Part shown: in pieces, positions 16,627 through 26,135 of the stretch
How positions within the stretch are numbered: the stretch's first letter is position 1
Layout: every line of letters starts with the position of its first letter
Origin: an uncultured Holophagaceae bacterium
GTDB taxonomy: Bacteria > Acidobacteriota > Holophagae > Holophagales > Holophagaceae
Direction: 5' to 3'
Assembly: GCA_903884655.1 (NCBI GenBank)
Contig: CAISFO010000083.1
Location: 1-64,000, forward strand
Length of the DNA: 64,000 bases
Notes under the pieces: model-generated
What the model was told of the DNA's origin: nothing
Databases searched by the model: none
Seen by the model: the letters and a program-made list of their open reading frames with translations, nothing else
Translations under genes and position numbers: made by a program

Positions 16627-18402
16627 ATGCGCCTCCTTCCAGCCCTGATCCTTGGTGTTCCCCTCATGGCGCAGATGACCACATCTCTACAGGACCGCGC
16701 CGACCGCTTTCTCAAGCTGGCCAATGCGGGCTACCAGTCCCTCTACTACGTGTCCCAGGAAGCCACCTGGGCCGCCTCTACCGATGTGAAGCCAGAACAC
16801 GATGCGGCGGCCGAGTGGGCGGGCAAGGCTTTCGCGGCCTTCACCGGGAATCCGGCGGTCCTCACCGAGGCCAAGGAACTGCTCGCGCATCGCAAGGAGT
16901 TGAACGAGATCACCGTCCGCCAGTTGGAGCGGGTGCTCCTCATGCCCTACGGTCAGGAAGAGCCCATGACCAATCCGAAGCTGGCGAATGACCGCATCGT
17001 CGCTGAGACAGTCCAGAACAGCGCCATGAATGGCTATGTCTGGAAGCTGGATGGCAGGCCCATCTCCGCGAACCAGATCGACGACTTCCTCAAAGGGAGC
17101 AGCAACCTGGCTGAGCGGAAGAAAGTCTGGGAGGCCTCCAAGGAGAACGGCTCGGTCCTGAAGGACGGGTTGGTGAAGCTGAGGGACCTCCGCAACGGCT
17201 GTGCCAGAGAGCTGGGTTTCCCGGACTACTTCACGCTCCAGGTGAAGCGCTACGACCTGACCACGGAGGAGATGCTGGCCTACAACCGGAAGTTCCTGGC
17301 CGAGCTGAAACCCCTGTACCTGCAGCTGCACACTTGGGTGAAGTACGAGCTGGCCAAGAAGTACGGCCAGCCCGTGCCCAGGGCCATCCCCGCCCACTGG
17401 ATCAACAACCGCTGGAGCCAGAACTGGACGGGCTTCGTGCAGGCGGTGGATTTCAATCCCTATTTCAAAGGTTGGCAGCCCGAACGCATCGTGAAGACCG
17501 CCGAGGCCTTCTACACGGGCCTGGGCTTCGATCCCCTCCCGGCCACCTTCTGGACCAAGTCCGACCTTTACCCGGTTCCCGCCGGGGGCACCCGCAAGAA
17601 GAACAGCCACGCTTCCTGCTGGCACCTGGATCTGGGCACGGACATCCGCTCGCTGATGAGCGTGGAACCCAACATGGAGTGGTTCGAGACCACCCACCAT
17701 GAGCTGGGCCATGGCTACTACTTCATGAGTTACACGAACCCCAAGGTGCCGCCCCTCCTGCGGGATGGTGCCAACCCCAGCTTCCACGAAGGTGTGGGTG
17801 AGCTCATCGCCCTGGCCACTCGTCAGATCCCCTACATGAAGGCCGTGGGCGTCCTTCCCACCGACTACAAGGCGGATGAGATGCAGGTGCTGCTGAATGA
17901 CGCCCTCGAAGTGGCCATCCCATTCATGTTCTGGGCCTGCGGCACCATGCCCGAGTGGGAGGCGGAGTTCTATGCCAAGAACATGCCCGCCGGCGAGATG
18001 AACGCCCGCTGGTGGAAGCAGGTGCGGGACCTGCAGGGCGTGGAGCCCCCCAGCCCGCGTGGTGAGCAGTTCTGCGATCCCGCCACCAAGACCCACATCA
18101 ACGACAACCCCGCCTACTACTACAGCTATGGCTGGGCCACGGTCTTCAAGTTCCAGGTGCACGACCATATCGCCCGGAGGATCCTCCACCAGGATCCCCG
18201 CGCCACCAACTATGCCGGCAACAAGGAGGTGGGCGCCTTCCTGAAAACGATGCTCGCCAAGGGCGCCACGGAGGACTGGCGCAAGGTCCTGAAGGAAGCC
18301 ACCGGCGAGGATCTTTCCACCCGCGCCATGATGGACTACTTCAAGCCTCTGATGGCCTGGCTGGAGCAGCAGAACAAGGGCCGGCAGATCGGTTGGGATT
18401 GA
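16627..18402 (+). CDS. M2 family peptidyl-dipeptidase (ACE-like zinc peptidase)
   Basis: A 591-aa exported metallopeptidase of the angiotensin-converting-enzyme family. The signal peptide is MRLLPALILGVPLMAQ. The zinc site is HELGH in TTHHELGHGYYFMSY, with the third ligand in the downstream FHEGVGELIA. It should release dipeptides from peptide C-termini in the periplasm. The start at 16627 is preferred over 16582 because it gives the signal peptide and has GGAG upstream. It is first in a run of six tightly spaced genes. Confidence 0.92.
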   Translation: MRLLPALILGVPLMAQMTTSLQDRADRFLKLANAGYQSLYYVSQEATWAASTDVKPEHDAAAEWAGKAFAAFTGNPAVLTEAKELLAHRKELNEITVRQLERVLLMPYGQEEPMTNPKLANDRIVAETVQNSAMNGYVWKLDGRPISANQIDDFLKGSSNLAERKKVWEASKENGSVLKDGLVKLRDLRNGCARELGFPDYFTLQVKRYDLTTEEMLAYNRKFLAELKPLYLQLHTWVKYELAKKYGQPVPRAIPAHWINNRWSQNWTGFVQAVDFNPYFKGWQPERIVKTAEAFYTGLGFDPLPATFWTKSDLYPVPAGGTRKKNSHASCWHLDLGTDIRSLMSVEPNMEWFETTHHELGHGYYFMSYTNPKVPPLLRDGANPSFHEGVGELIALATRQIPYMKAVGVLPTDYKADEMQVLLNDALEVAIPFMFWACGTMPEWEAEFYAKNMPAGEMNARWWKQVRDLQGVEPPSPRGEQFCDPATKTHINDNPAYYYSYGWATVFKFQVHDHIARRILHQDPRATNYAGNKEVGAFLKTMLAKGATEDWRKVLKEATGEDLSTRAMMDYFKPLMAWLEQQNKGRQIGWD

Positions 18403-18407
18403 GCAAG

Positions 18408-19244
18408 ATGGCCGACGAACTCCACCAGGCCCAGGTGGTGAAGTCCCTCACGGGGGATCGCTTCATCCGGCTGTCCTCCCTGGATGCCAGCCCGCTCTGG
18501 GACGGGGTCCGGCGGGGGCACCCCCACCTGGATCCGGAGGCCTGCGCCTGCCTGACGGAGCTGCTGGCGGCCACGGCCTTGCTGCAGGGGCGCACGGCCT
18601 TCGCAGAGCGGCTGCAGATGCTGGTCAAGGGGGCCGGTCGCGCCCGGGCCGTGGTCGCGGACTGCTGGCCCGATGGCACCATCCGCGGGGTGCTCGACCT
18701 CAGCACCGTGGAGACCGGCGACTGGGTGGCCGCGCCAGGCCTGCTCCAGGTGATGCGCTCCAACACCAGCGGTCAGCCCTACATCGGCAACCTGCCCCTG
18801 GTGGAAGGCGGCATCCAGGTGCAGGTGGAGCACTACCTGCAGCAGTCGGAGCAGGTCCTGGCCAGCCTCACCCTCTGGTGTGATCCAGGTACCGGCGAGG
18901 CCGGAGGCCTGCTGGTGGAGCCACTGCCGGATTGCCCGCCGGACCGCCTGGCCCGGCTGGTCCAGGCCATCGAAGGGCTCGAAGTGGTGCCCTTCTGGGA
19001 ACGCACCGCGGAGTTCCTGGCCGCCTGGGTGGCCCAGGGGGAGGGCACGGAGGAGCTGGCGGCTTCGGAACTCTTCTACCGCTGTCGCTGCACACGGGAG
19101 GCGCTGCTGGAGGCCCTGTGCCGCTTCCCCTCGGAGCAGAAGTCCGATCTCTTCAAGGGCGATGAGCCCATGGAAGTGCGCTGCGACTACTGCGGCGCGC
19201 GGTACGCCATCAGCCGCCGTGATCTGCAGCTGGGGGAAGCCTGA
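18408..19244 (+). CDS. hslO: Hsp33 redox-regulated chaperone
   Basis: A 278-aa Hsp33 holdase activated by oxidation of a zinc-binding cysteine centre. The C-terminal zinc centre is present as CRC (YRCRCTREALL) and CDYCGARY, the CxC/CxxC pattern. The N-terminal fold has VVADCWPDGTIRG and SNTSGQPYIGNLPLVEGG. It starts five bases after the peptidase stop with a weak ribosome site; a TTG at 18393 is an alternative. The stop overlaps the next gene (TGATG). Confidence 0.9.
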   Translation: MADELHQAQVVKSLTGDRFIRLSSLDASPLWDGVRRGHPHLDPEACACLTELLAATALLQGRTAFAERLQMLVKGAGRARAVVADCWPDGTIRGVLDLSTVETGDWVAAPGLLQVMRSNTSGQPYIGNLPLVEGGIQVQVEHYLQQSEQVLASLTLWCDPGTGEAGGLLVEPLPDCPPDRLARLVQAIEGLEVVPFWERTAEFLAAWVAQGEGTEELAASELFYRCRCTREALLEALCRFPSEQKSDLFKGDEPMEVRCDYCGARYAISRRDLQLGEA

Positions 19245-19948
19245 TGGCCCCCCGCGTCGCCATCGCCGAACGGGGACGGCCCCTGGGCTCACCCCTCTCC
19301 GTGTGGCTGAACTACCGCGTCGTGCCCTTCCTCGTGGCCGGGCTGTCCAAGCTGTGGTCCTATACGCTGCGAGTGCACCGGGTCGGCTTCGAAGCACTGG
19401 AGGACGTGGCCGCCCGGGACGAGCGCTTCATCCTTGCCTTCTGGCACCGGCGCCTCTTCATGATGCCCCTGGCCTATCCCTTCCGGCGGAAGGGGCGCGG
19501 CGTGGCCATCCTGTCCAGCGACAGCAAGGATGGGGAGCGCAGCGCCGCGACCTGGCGCTGGTTCGGCATCCACGCGGTGCGGGGCACGGCCAGCGATGAC
19601 GGCGCCAAGGCCCTGGTGCGCATGATCCAGGCCGTGCGGCAGGGCTGGGATTTCGGCATCACGCCGGATGGTCCCCGGGGGCCCCTGATGGAACTGAAAC
19701 CAGGCGTCACCGCCCTGGCCCGCAAGACCGGGGCCTGGGTGGTGCCGGTGACCCTGGCCTTCGACCGCTGCTTTCAGCTGGGCACCTGGGATCGCATGGT
19801 CATCCCGCTGCCCTTCGCCACCTGCACCATCCGCTATGGGGAGCCCTACCGGCTTCCGCCAAAGGCGGAGGATGCTGCCGAAGGCGTGCGCCTGCAGCGG
19901 GAGATGGACGAGCTGGAAGCATGGGCGGAAGGAATCGGCCGTGGCTGA
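19244..19948 (+). CDS. DUF374 lysophospholipid acyltransferase-like protein
   Basis: A 234-aa inner-membrane-associated protein of the DUF374 family, related to LpxL/PlsC-type acyltransferases. It has one hydrophobic N-terminal segment (about 18-45), FWHRRLFMMP in the position of the acyltransferase HX4D box, SSDSKDGE, and the hallmark TPDGPRGP (about 144-151). Predicted to act in lipid A or membrane-lipid acylation; the substrate is unknown. Coupled to hslO by TGATG and overlapping queC by eight bases. Confidence 0.82.
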   Translation: MAPRVAIAERGRPLGSPLSVWLNYRVVPFLVAGLSKLWSYTLRVHRVGFEALEDVAARDERFILAFWHRRLFMMPLAYPFRRKGRGVAILSSDSKDGERSAATWRWFGIHAVRGTASDDGAKALVRMIQAVRQGWDFGITPDGPRGPLMELKPGVTALARKTGAWVVPVTLAFDRCFQLGTWDRMVIPLPFATCTIRYGEPYRLPPKAEDAAEGVRLQREMDELEAWAEGIGRG

Positions 19949-20639
19949 ACTCGCCGTGGTCTCCCTCTCCGGTGGCATGGACAGCTGCGTCACCGCGGCC
20001 ATCGCCAAGGCCGGAGGCTTCGAGCTGGCTCTCCTCCACGCGGACTACGGCCAGCGCACCCAGCAGCGCGAGAAGCAGGCCTACCGCGACATCGCCGACT
20101 TCTACGGCGTGCCCGACGCCCGCCGCCTCGTTATCGGTTTCGACACCCTGAAGGCCATCGGCGGCTCGGCCCTCACGGATGCTTCCATCGCCCTGCCGGA
20201 GGGTGATCCCGACCGGGCGGGCGTCCCGGTGAGCTACGTGCCCTTCCGCAATGCGCACCTCCTGGCCACCTGCGTCAGCTGGGCCGAGGTGCTCCGCGCC
20301 TCGGCCATCTTCGTGGGCTTCGTGGAAGAGGACAGCAGCGGCTACCCGGACTGCCGGGAGGCCTTCCTGAGGAGCTTCGAGCAGACCGCCAATCTAGGCA
20401 CCAGGCCCGAAACGAACCTGGATTTCCACGCACCTCTGATCCACCTCCGCAAGGCGGAGATCGTGGCGAAGGGCCGCGAGCTGGGCGCGCCGCTTCATCT
20501 CAGCTGGTCCTGCTACCAGGGCGAGGTGGAGGCCTGCGGCCACTGCGACTCCTGCCACCTTCGCCTGCGCGGCTTCAAGGAGGCGGGGTTCCCGGATCCC
20601 ATTCCCTACGCGTTCATTCCCGATCATCTGAAGGTGTAA
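19941..20639 (+). CDS. queC: 7-cyano-7-deazaguanine (preQ0) synthase
   Basis: A 232-aa QueC, the ATP-dependent enzyme turning 7-carboxy-7-deazaguanine into preQ0 in queuosine biosynthesis. The PP-loop motif SGGMDS is near the N-terminus and the zinc cysteines CYQGEVEACGHCDSC are near the C-terminus. A GTG start at 19941 is chosen: GGAAGGAA sits upstream, and earlier in-frame starts lie deep inside the preceding gene. The next gene, queF, takes the product. Confidence 0.93.
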   Translation: MAELAVVSLSGGMDSCVTAAIAKAGGFELALLHADYGQRTQQREKQAYRDIADFYGVPDARRLVIGFDTLKAIGGSALTDASIALPEGDPDRAGVPVSYVPFRNAHLLATCVSWAEVLRASAIFVGFVEEDSSGYPDCREAFLRSFEQTANLGTRPETNLDFHAPLIHLRKAEIVAKGRELGAPLHLSWSCYQGEVEACGHCDSCHLRLRGFKEAGFPDPIPYAFIPDHLKV

Positions 20640-20641
20640 CC

Positions 20642-21055
20642 ATGGCCACCAAGAAATCCCCCAAGGCTTCGCTCCCGAACCCGCTGCCCAAATTCGTGGT
20701 GACCCGTCCCACGGGGCACCTCGACACCTTTGTGAGTCCTCGGCCCGGGCGGGCCTTCACCGTCACCTTCGAGTCGGAAGAGTTCACCTGCCTTTGCCCG
20801 CTCACGGGCCAGCCGGACTTCGCCAAGCTGCGCATCGTCTACCAGCCCGACCAGCTCTGCGTGGAATCCAAGTCGCTGAAGCTCTACCTCTGGAGCTTCC
20901 GGGACCAGGGCGCCTTCCACGAGGCCGTGACCAACCAGATTCTCGACGACCTGGTGAAGGCCCTGAAGCCCCAGTGGCTCCGCGTGGAGGGCGACTTTCT
21001 CATCCGCGGCGGCATCCGCGCCCTGGTGATGGCCGAACACGGGAAGAAACACTAG
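20642..21055 (+). CDS. queF: NADPH-dependent preQ0 reductase (type I QueF)
   Basis: A 137-aa short-form QueF reducing the nitrile of preQ0 to preQ1. Motifs are FTCLCPLTGQPDFA with the active-site Cys and Asp, and the family signature ESKSLKLYLWSFRDQGAFHE. It begins two bases after queC, so the two consecutive queuosine steps are together. No preQ1 riboswitch is visible because the genes are internal to an operon. Confidence 0.95.
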   Translation: MATKKSPKASLPNPLPKFVVTRPTGHLDTFVSPRPGRAFTVTFESEEFTCLCPLTGQPDFAKLRIVYQPDQLCVESKSLKLYLWSFRDQGAFHEAVTNQILDDLVKALKPQWLRVEGDFLIRGGIRALVMAEHGKKH

Positions 21056-21063
21056 GTCCGCCC

Positions 21064-21534
21064 ATGAAGGCCGTCATTGCCCTCGGCTCGAACCTCGGCG
21101 ATCGCCGGGCCCACCTGAACGGGGGTCTGATGGTGCTCCGAAATCTCGGGACGGTGCTGTGCTCACCCCTGGTGATGGAGACACCGGACGAGTCGGGCCG
21201 TGGTCCCGCCTACCTGAACACCGTGGCCATCCTGGTGACGGAGGAGCAGGATTCCCGCCGCCTGCTGGAAGCCCTGCTGCGCCTGGAACTGGTCGCTGGC
21301 CGGGACCGCACCGCAGGCCGGAATGCCCCGCGCACCCTCGATCTGGACCTCATCACCACGGATGGAACGCTCGGCAGTTGGACTTGGGAATCACCTGAGG
21401 ACCTGCGGTCCCTGGGTCCGGAGTTGACCCTGGAACTTCCGCATCCCCGAGCCTTCAGCCGACCCTTCGTGCTGGAGCCCTGGCGGGCCCTCTCAGATCC
21501 GGGACAGTGCGGGGGCGTCATCCCATTAAAGTGA
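21064..21534 (+). CDS. folK: HPPK, 6-hydroxymethyl-7,8-dihydropterin pyrophosphokinase
   Basis: A 156-aa folate-biosynthesis enzyme transferring pyrophosphate from ATP to hydroxymethyl-dihydropterin. Motifs are ALGSNLGDR at the N-terminus, GPAYLNTVA and the signature RDRTAGRNAPRTLDLDLI. It starts nine bases after queF and is the last gene before a strong palindrome. Grouping with queC/queF is sensible, as both pathways start from GTP-derived pterins. Confidence 0.93.
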   Translation: MKAVIALGSNLGDRRAHLNGGLMVLRNLGTVLCSPLVMETPDESGRGPAYLNTVAILVTEEQDSRRLLEALLRLELVAGRDRTAGRNAPRTLDLDLITTDGTLGSWTWESPEDLRSLGPELTLELPHPRAFSRPFVLEPWRALSDPGQCGGVIPLK

Positions 21535-21568
21535 GGGCAGGCTCCTCCCGGCCGGGAGGAGCCTGCCC
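21535..21568 (+). terminator. Perfect 34-bp palindrome ending the folK operon
   Basis: Two 17-base arms (GGGCAGGCTCCTCCCGG and its exact complement) with no spacer begin on the base after the folK stop. No T-run follows. Most likely a transcription end or mRNA-stabilising hairpin, and possibly a protein-binding site for the next gene, AraC. Confidence 0.7.
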
Positions 21569-21602
21569 CCACTTCCTGCTCCCGCCCATGGGTCAGTCCG
21601 CC

Positions 21603-22565
21603 ATGCCCTCCGAATCCTTCAGCCGTGAGTCCCGCCGGGCCGAGTACGCGGCGCGCTTCAACCGCGTGGTCGACCACATCCAGGAGCACCTTGCCGAGCC
21701 CATGGCCCTGGGGACCCTGGCCGCCGTGGCCTGCTTCTCGCCCTACCACTTCCACCGCCTGTTCCATGGCTGGATGGGGGAGACGATCCACGATTTCATC
21801 GCACGCCTGCGGGTGGAGCGGGCGGCTGCTCAGCTCATCTACAACCCACGGAAGCCCATCACGGAAATCGCTCTGGATTGCGGGTTTTCTTCCTCATCCA
21901 CTTTCGCTCGGGCCTTTCGGGCCTTCCATGGGGTTTCCGCCAGTCACTGGCGGAAGCACCGCAAAATTGCCATCGTCAATCGCAAGATCTGCAAAGCAGG
22001 GGGTCCTGGCGGGACTGCATTCTCAGAGGGTCCCGATCAGCCCCAGTTCCCCAGAGAGCATTCCCCCACCATGAGCCTCCAGGTCAGGTTGCAGCAGCTT
22101 CCACCCATGCATGTGGCCTACGTGCGCCACGTGGGTTCTTTCCAGGAGAACTCGGGATTGTTCGAGCGCCTCTTCCAGCACCTCCGGGATTGGGCCGGGC
22201 CCAAGGGCATGCTCGACCACCCCTCCACCCGGTTTCTGAGCATCCACCACGACAACCCCGAGATGGCGATCACCGATGCCGAACGACTCCGGCTGGATGT
22301 GGCCATCACCGTTCCCGAGGCGACCCGGGCGGAGGGCGAGGTCTGCCGACAGCGGCTGGAGGGCGGCGCCTACGCGGTGACCCGGCTGCGCATCCACGCC
22401 AAGCAGTATATGGAAGCCTGGGACGCTCTCATGAGCGGCTGGCTGCCCGGCAGCGGGTACCAGCCGGACGAGCGGCCCTGCCTGGAGCTCTACCTGAACG
22501 AACCCAAGACCGATCCCGAAGGCCTGCATGACGTAGAGCTCTGCCTGGCCGTGAAACCTCTGTAG
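21603..22565 (+). CDS. AraC-family regulator with GyrI-like effector domain
   Basis: A 320-aa transcription regulator. The N-terminal AraC double HTH is about 10-120 (ACFSPYHFHRLFHGWMGET, then ITEIALDCGFSSSSTFARAF). A GyrI/AraE-type effector-binding domain is about 160-320 (MHVAYVRHVGSF, LELYLNEP). This is the Rob/SoxS-GyrI architecture used to sense small hydrophobic or drug-like ligands. The start at 21603 is chosen after the palindrome; 21588 is an alternative. It lies 20 bases before the ABC importer and could control it, though this is inferred from position only. Confidence 0.85.
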   Translation: MPSESFSRESRRAEYAARFNRVVDHIQEHLAEPMALGTLAAVACFSPYHFHRLFHGWMGETIHDFIARLRVERAAAQLIYNPRKPITEIALDCGFSSSSTFARAFRAFHGVSASHWRKHRKIAIVNRKICKAGGPGGTAFSEGPDQPQFPREHSPTMSLQVRLQQLPPMHVAYVRHVGSFQENSGLFERLFQHLRDWAGPKGMLDHPSTRFLSIHHDNPEMAITDAERLRLDVAITVPEATRAEGEVCRQRLEGGAYAVTRLRIHAKQYMEAWDALMSGWLPGSGYQPDERPCLELYLNEPKTDPEGLHDVELCLAVKPL

Positions 22566-22585
22566 ATACCCTCTCCGATGCCGCC

Positions 22586-24121
22586 ATGAACCCTGTCGTC
22601 CCCCTGCTCGAGGTCCGCGCAATCACCAAGCGCTATGGCGCCGTGACCGCCAACGAGGGCGTGGACCTGAGCCTGCGCGGGGGCGAGGTCCACGCCTTGC
22701 TGGGGGAGAACGGCGCGGGCAAGAGTACGCTGTCGAAGGTGATCTACGGCTTCACGCGGCCCGACTCGGGCGAGCTCTTCCTGGAGGGGCAGCCGGTGGT
22801 GTTCCCTTCCCCGCGGGAAGCTCGTGCCGCGGGCATCGGCATGGTGTTCCAGAACTTCATGCTCATCCCGGCCCTTAGCGTCGCCGAAAACATCGCGCTC
22901 TTCCTTGCGGACCTGCCGCCGGTGTTCCGCCTCAAGGCGGTGGGGCGGCAGATCCGTGAATTCGGCGAGCGCTTTGGTCTTGTGGTGGACCCATCGGCCA
23001 CCGTCCGCCAGTTGGCCGTGGGTGACCTGCAGAAGGTCGAGATCCTCAAGCTGCTCCTGGGTCGGGCGCGGGTGCTCATCTTCGACGAGCCGACCAAGGT
23101 GCTGGCCCCGCACGAGGCCACCGCCCTGTTCCAGGTCTTCGCGGCCCTGAAGGCCGAGGGCTACGCCATCCTCTTCATCACCCACAAGCTGCGCGAGGTC
23201 CTCGCCTGCGCCGACCGCATCACCGTGATGCGGCAGGGCCGGGTACAGGGCGGGTTCGGCCCCGGAGAAGCCACCGTGGAGGCCCTTGTGTCTATGATGT
23301 TCGGAGAACAGGACCTGGCTGGACGCCCGGACCCAGAAGCCCCCACTAGTCCACCCCCGTCCTCCCGGCCCACCCTGGAGCTGCGTGGCGCGTCCTCACC
23401 AGGCACCGGCAGCGAGACGGCGCTGAAGGGACTCGACCTGAGCATTCGGGCGGGCGAGATCGTCGGCGTGGCCGGGGTGTCCGGCAGTGGCCAGAAAGAG
23501 CTCGGGGACCTGATCCTGGGGCTGCGGCCGCTTTCCGCTGGCAGCAAGTGGTTCTGTGGGGTTGACGCATCCCACTGGTCCATTGCCCGGATGCGCGAGG
23601 GGGGTGTGGCCTTCGTGCCGGAGGATCCCCTGGTGATGGCGGCCGTGCCCGGCATGTCCGTGCGGGAGAACCTGGTGCTCGGAACAGGTCGTCGTTACTG
23701 GATGGACGTGCGGATCGACTGGCGGCGGCTCGAGGCGGCCATGGGCCAGTCCTTCCGCGCCCTGGCCTTCCCCGTGCCGAGGCTCGACCCGCCCATGGGC
23801 GCCCTCTCGGGTGGCACCCTCCAGCGGGTGGTCATCGCCCGGGAGATGGCCCACGCGCCGACACTCGTGGTGGCGCTCTACCCCACGCGGGGGCTGGACG
23901 TGCGCAGCACCACCTCGGTGCGGGACCTGCTCAGGCGGGCCCGCGACGGGGGCAGCGGCATCCTCCTCATCTCAGAGGATCTGGAGGAGCTCGCGGAGAT
24001 GAGTGATCGCCTGCTCGTGCTCTACGGAGGCGCTCTGGTGGGTGATTTCCCCCGGGGCCAGTGGCAGGTGGAAGAAGTGGGCCACTTGATGACTGGCTCG
24101 AAGGAGACCGTTCATGGCTGA
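22586..24121 (+). CDS. Nucleoside-type (BMP) ABC importer, twin ATPase
   Basis: A 511-aa protein with two nucleotide-binding domains like NupA/YufO and sugar ATPases. NBD1 has Walker A LLGENGAGKST and Walker B VLIFDEPTKVLAPHE; its signature (QLAVGDLQKVEI) is degenerate. NBD2 has the usual degenerate P-loop GVSGSGQKEL, a proper LSGGTLQRVVIAREM and PTRGLDV. It powers uptake together with the two permeases and the BMP binding protein that follow. The stop overlaps the permease start by eight bases. Confidence 0.9.
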   Translation: MNPVVPLLEVRAITKRYGAVTANEGVDLSLRGGEVHALLGENGAGKSTLSKVIYGFTRPDSGELFLEGQPVVFPSPREARAAGIGMVFQNFMLIPALSVAENIALFLADLPPVFRLKAVGRQIREFGERFGLVVDPSATVRQLAVGDLQKVEILKLLLGRARVLIFDEPTKVLAPHEATALFQVFAALKAEGYAILFITHKLREVLACADRITVMRQGRVQGGFGPGEATVEALVSMMFGEQDLAGRPDPEAPTSPPPSSRPTLELRGASSPGTGSETALKGLDLSIRAGEIVGVAGVSGSGQKELGDLILGLRPLSAGSKWFCGVDASHWSIARMREGGVAFVPEDPLVMAAVPGMSVRENLVLGTGRRYWMDVRIDWRRLEAAMGQSFRALAFPVPRLDPPMGALSGGTLQRVVIAREMAHAPTLVVALYPTRGLDVRSTTSVRDLLRRARDGGSGILLISEDLEELAEMSDRLLVLYGGALVGDFPRGQWQVEEVGHLMTGSKETVHG

Positions 24122-25160
24122 ATCCAGGCTCGCAGCCAGGAAGGATGCACCGGCCTTGCGGGTCGTCCTCCGCTACGCCGCCATCTGCGCCGTGGCTCTG
24201 GCCCTGTTCGCTGCGGTGCTCCTGGTGGCCGGGAAGGATCCCCTCAAGGCCTATGCGGACACGTTCCGCTCGACCCTCTCCAGCGCCTATGGCCTGTCCG
24301 AGCTGCTGGTGCGCATGACGCCTCTCCTCTTGACGGCGGTGGCCGTGGCCCTGCCGTCCCGCCTGGGCCTCATCAACGTGGGTGGCGAAGGCCAGCTCTA
24401 CATGGGTGCCTGGCTGGCCACGGCGGGGGTACTCCTGTTCCCTGCCTGGCCCCGCTGGTTGCTCCTCCCCTTCGCGGCGCTCCTGGGCTTCCTGGGCGGG
24501 GCACTCTGGGCGGCCATCCCCGGCGTGCTGCGGGCGGCGCGGCTCGTCAACGAGACCATCGCCACGCTCCTGTTGAACTACGTGGCGCCCCTCATCATCA
24601 GCTACTCCATCTTCGGGCCCTGGCGGGCCGAGGGCAGCTCGGCCTATCCCCAGTCCCCGGCCTTTCCCGAGGCGGCCCAGCTGCCCACCTTCTTCGACAC
24701 CCGGATCCACGCAGGCTTCCTTCTTGCACTGGTGGCCCTGCTCGCCTACTGGCTGCTCCTGGAGAAGACCCGCTGGGGCGTCGACATGCGGGCCATCGGC
24801 GGCAACCCGGAAGCCGCCCAGCGGTTGGGCATCCCCGTGGCCACCTGGGTGGTGGTGGCCTTGGCCATCGGCGGGGGGTTCGCGGGACTGGCAGGCATGG
24901 GCGAAGTGATGGGCGTCCACGGGCGCCTGCGCCAGAGCCTGTCCCCGGGCTTCGGCTTCACGGGCTTCCTCATCTCCTGGCTGGCGGGTGGTCGACCCCT
25001 GGGAATCCTCTTCATGGCCTTTCTCTTGGCCATCATTACCTCGGCGGGAGACACCCTCCAGATCACCCAGGGCCTGCCCTACGCAGTGGTAAACATCCTG
25101 CTGGCCCTGATCCTCTTCCTGGTTCTGGCCCGGCAGCCCCTGCGGGGAGGCGCGAAATGA
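24114..25160 (+). CDS. BMP-type ABC importer permease 1
   Basis: A 348-aa inner-membrane permease of the BPD_transp_2 family (YufP/NupB-like). It has about nine hydrophobic segments, starting with AICAVALALFAAVLLVAG. Conserved features are GLINVGGEGQLYMGAWLA, NETIATLLLNYVA and the RWGVDMRAIGGNPEAAQRLG coupling loop. The stop overlaps the next permease start (ATGA). Confidence 0.9.
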   Translation: MAESRLAARKDAPALRVVLRYAAICAVALALFAAVLLVAGKDPLKAYADTFRSTLSSAYGLSELLVRMTPLLLTAVAVALPSRLGLINVGGEGQLYMGAWLATAGVLLFPAWPRWLLLPFAALLGFLGGALWAAIPGVLRAARLVNETIATLLLNYVAPLIISYSIFGPWRAEGSSAYPQSPAFPEAAQLPTFFDTRIHAGFLLALVALLAYWLLLEKTRWGVDMRAIGGNPEAAQRLGIPVATWVVVALAIGGGFAGLAGMGEVMGVHGRLRQSLSPGFGFTGFLISWLAGGRPLGILFMAFLLAIITSAGDTLQITQGLPYAVVNILLALILFLVLARQPLRGGAK

Positions 25161-26077
25161 GCACGACCTTGATGCTCGGCGTGCTGGCCGGCGCGATCCT
25201 TTCGGGAACCTCGCTGCTCTACGCCACCCTCGGGGAAACCATCGTGGAGCGTTCGGGCCTCGTGAACCTGGGGCTGGAGGGCATCCTCCTCATCGGTGCG
25301 TCCGTGGGCTTCTCGGTCACCGCGGTGACGGGAAACGCCTGGCTGGGTCTGGGAGCCGCCGCCGCGGCGGGTTGCCTGGCCAACCTGCTGTTCGGCTGGC
25401 TGGTGGTCACACGCAAGGCCAACCAGCTGGCCAGCGGCCTGGCGCTGATGTTCTTCGGCTTTGGTGTCAGCGCCCTGGTGGGCGCCCCCCACGTGGGCGC
25501 CGTCATTGTCGGCCTGCCGAAGTGGCGCCCGGCCTGGCTGGGCGCCCAGTCCTGGGTGCAAGCCACGACCCTATTCAACTACGACCTGCTCACCTGGCTC
25601 GCCATTCCCGCAGCCCTCCTGGTCTGGTGGTGCCTCTTCCGGACCCGCTGGGGGCTGGGCGTGCGGGCTGTGGGGGAAAGCCCCGGGGCGGCCTTCGCCT
25701 CCGGGCGCAATCCAGCCGCCCTGCAGTTCCAGGCCCTCTCGGCCGGTGGCCTTCTGGGGGGCCTCGCCGGTGCCCACCTGTCCCTCTCGCTGACCCTGAC
25801 CTGGGCAGAGTACATGACCGCGGGCCGCGGCTTCATCGCCATCGCCCTCGTCATCTTCTCCAAGTGGAATCCCCTGCGGGCTGTGGCGGGCGCCCTTCTC
25901 TTTGGTGGTGCGGAGGCGCTCCAGCTTCAACTGCAGGCACGGGGCTCGCTCATCTCGCCCTTCCTCCTCGACATGACCCCGTACTTGCTCACCCTCCTGG
26001 TCCTGCTCGCCTGGGGCGGAGCCAGGAGACTGGCCGCTCCGGCGAGCCTGGGCAGAACCTTCTACGGATCGGATTGA
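25157..26077 (+). CDS. BMP-type ABC importer permease 2
   Basis: A 306-aa permease of the same family (YufQ/NupC-like), with about eight hydrophobic segments. ERSGLVNLGLEGILLIGASV and TRWGLGVRAVGESPGAAFASG are the paired family motifs. It forms a heterodimer with the preceding permease. Translationally coupled by an ATGA overlap. Confidence 0.9.
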   Translation: MSTTLMLGVLAGAILSGTSLLYATLGETIVERSGLVNLGLEGILLIGASVGFSVTAVTGNAWLGLGAAAAAGCLANLLFGWLVVTRKANQLASGLALMFFGFGVSALVGAPHVGAVIVGLPKWRPAWLGAQSWVQATTLFNYDLLTWLAIPAALLVWWCLFRTRWGLGVRAVGESPGAAFASGRNPAALQFQALSAGGLLGGLAGAHLSLSLTLTWAEYMTAGRGFIAIALVIFSKWNPLRAVAGALLFGGAEALQLQLQARGSLISPFLLDMTPYLLTLLVLLAWGGARRLAAPASLGRTFYGSD

Positions 26078-26135
26078 CCCCGATCGCGCTTCGCACTGCT
26101 TTCACTCAAGCCATTCCTTCCCTGGAGGTGTTCCC

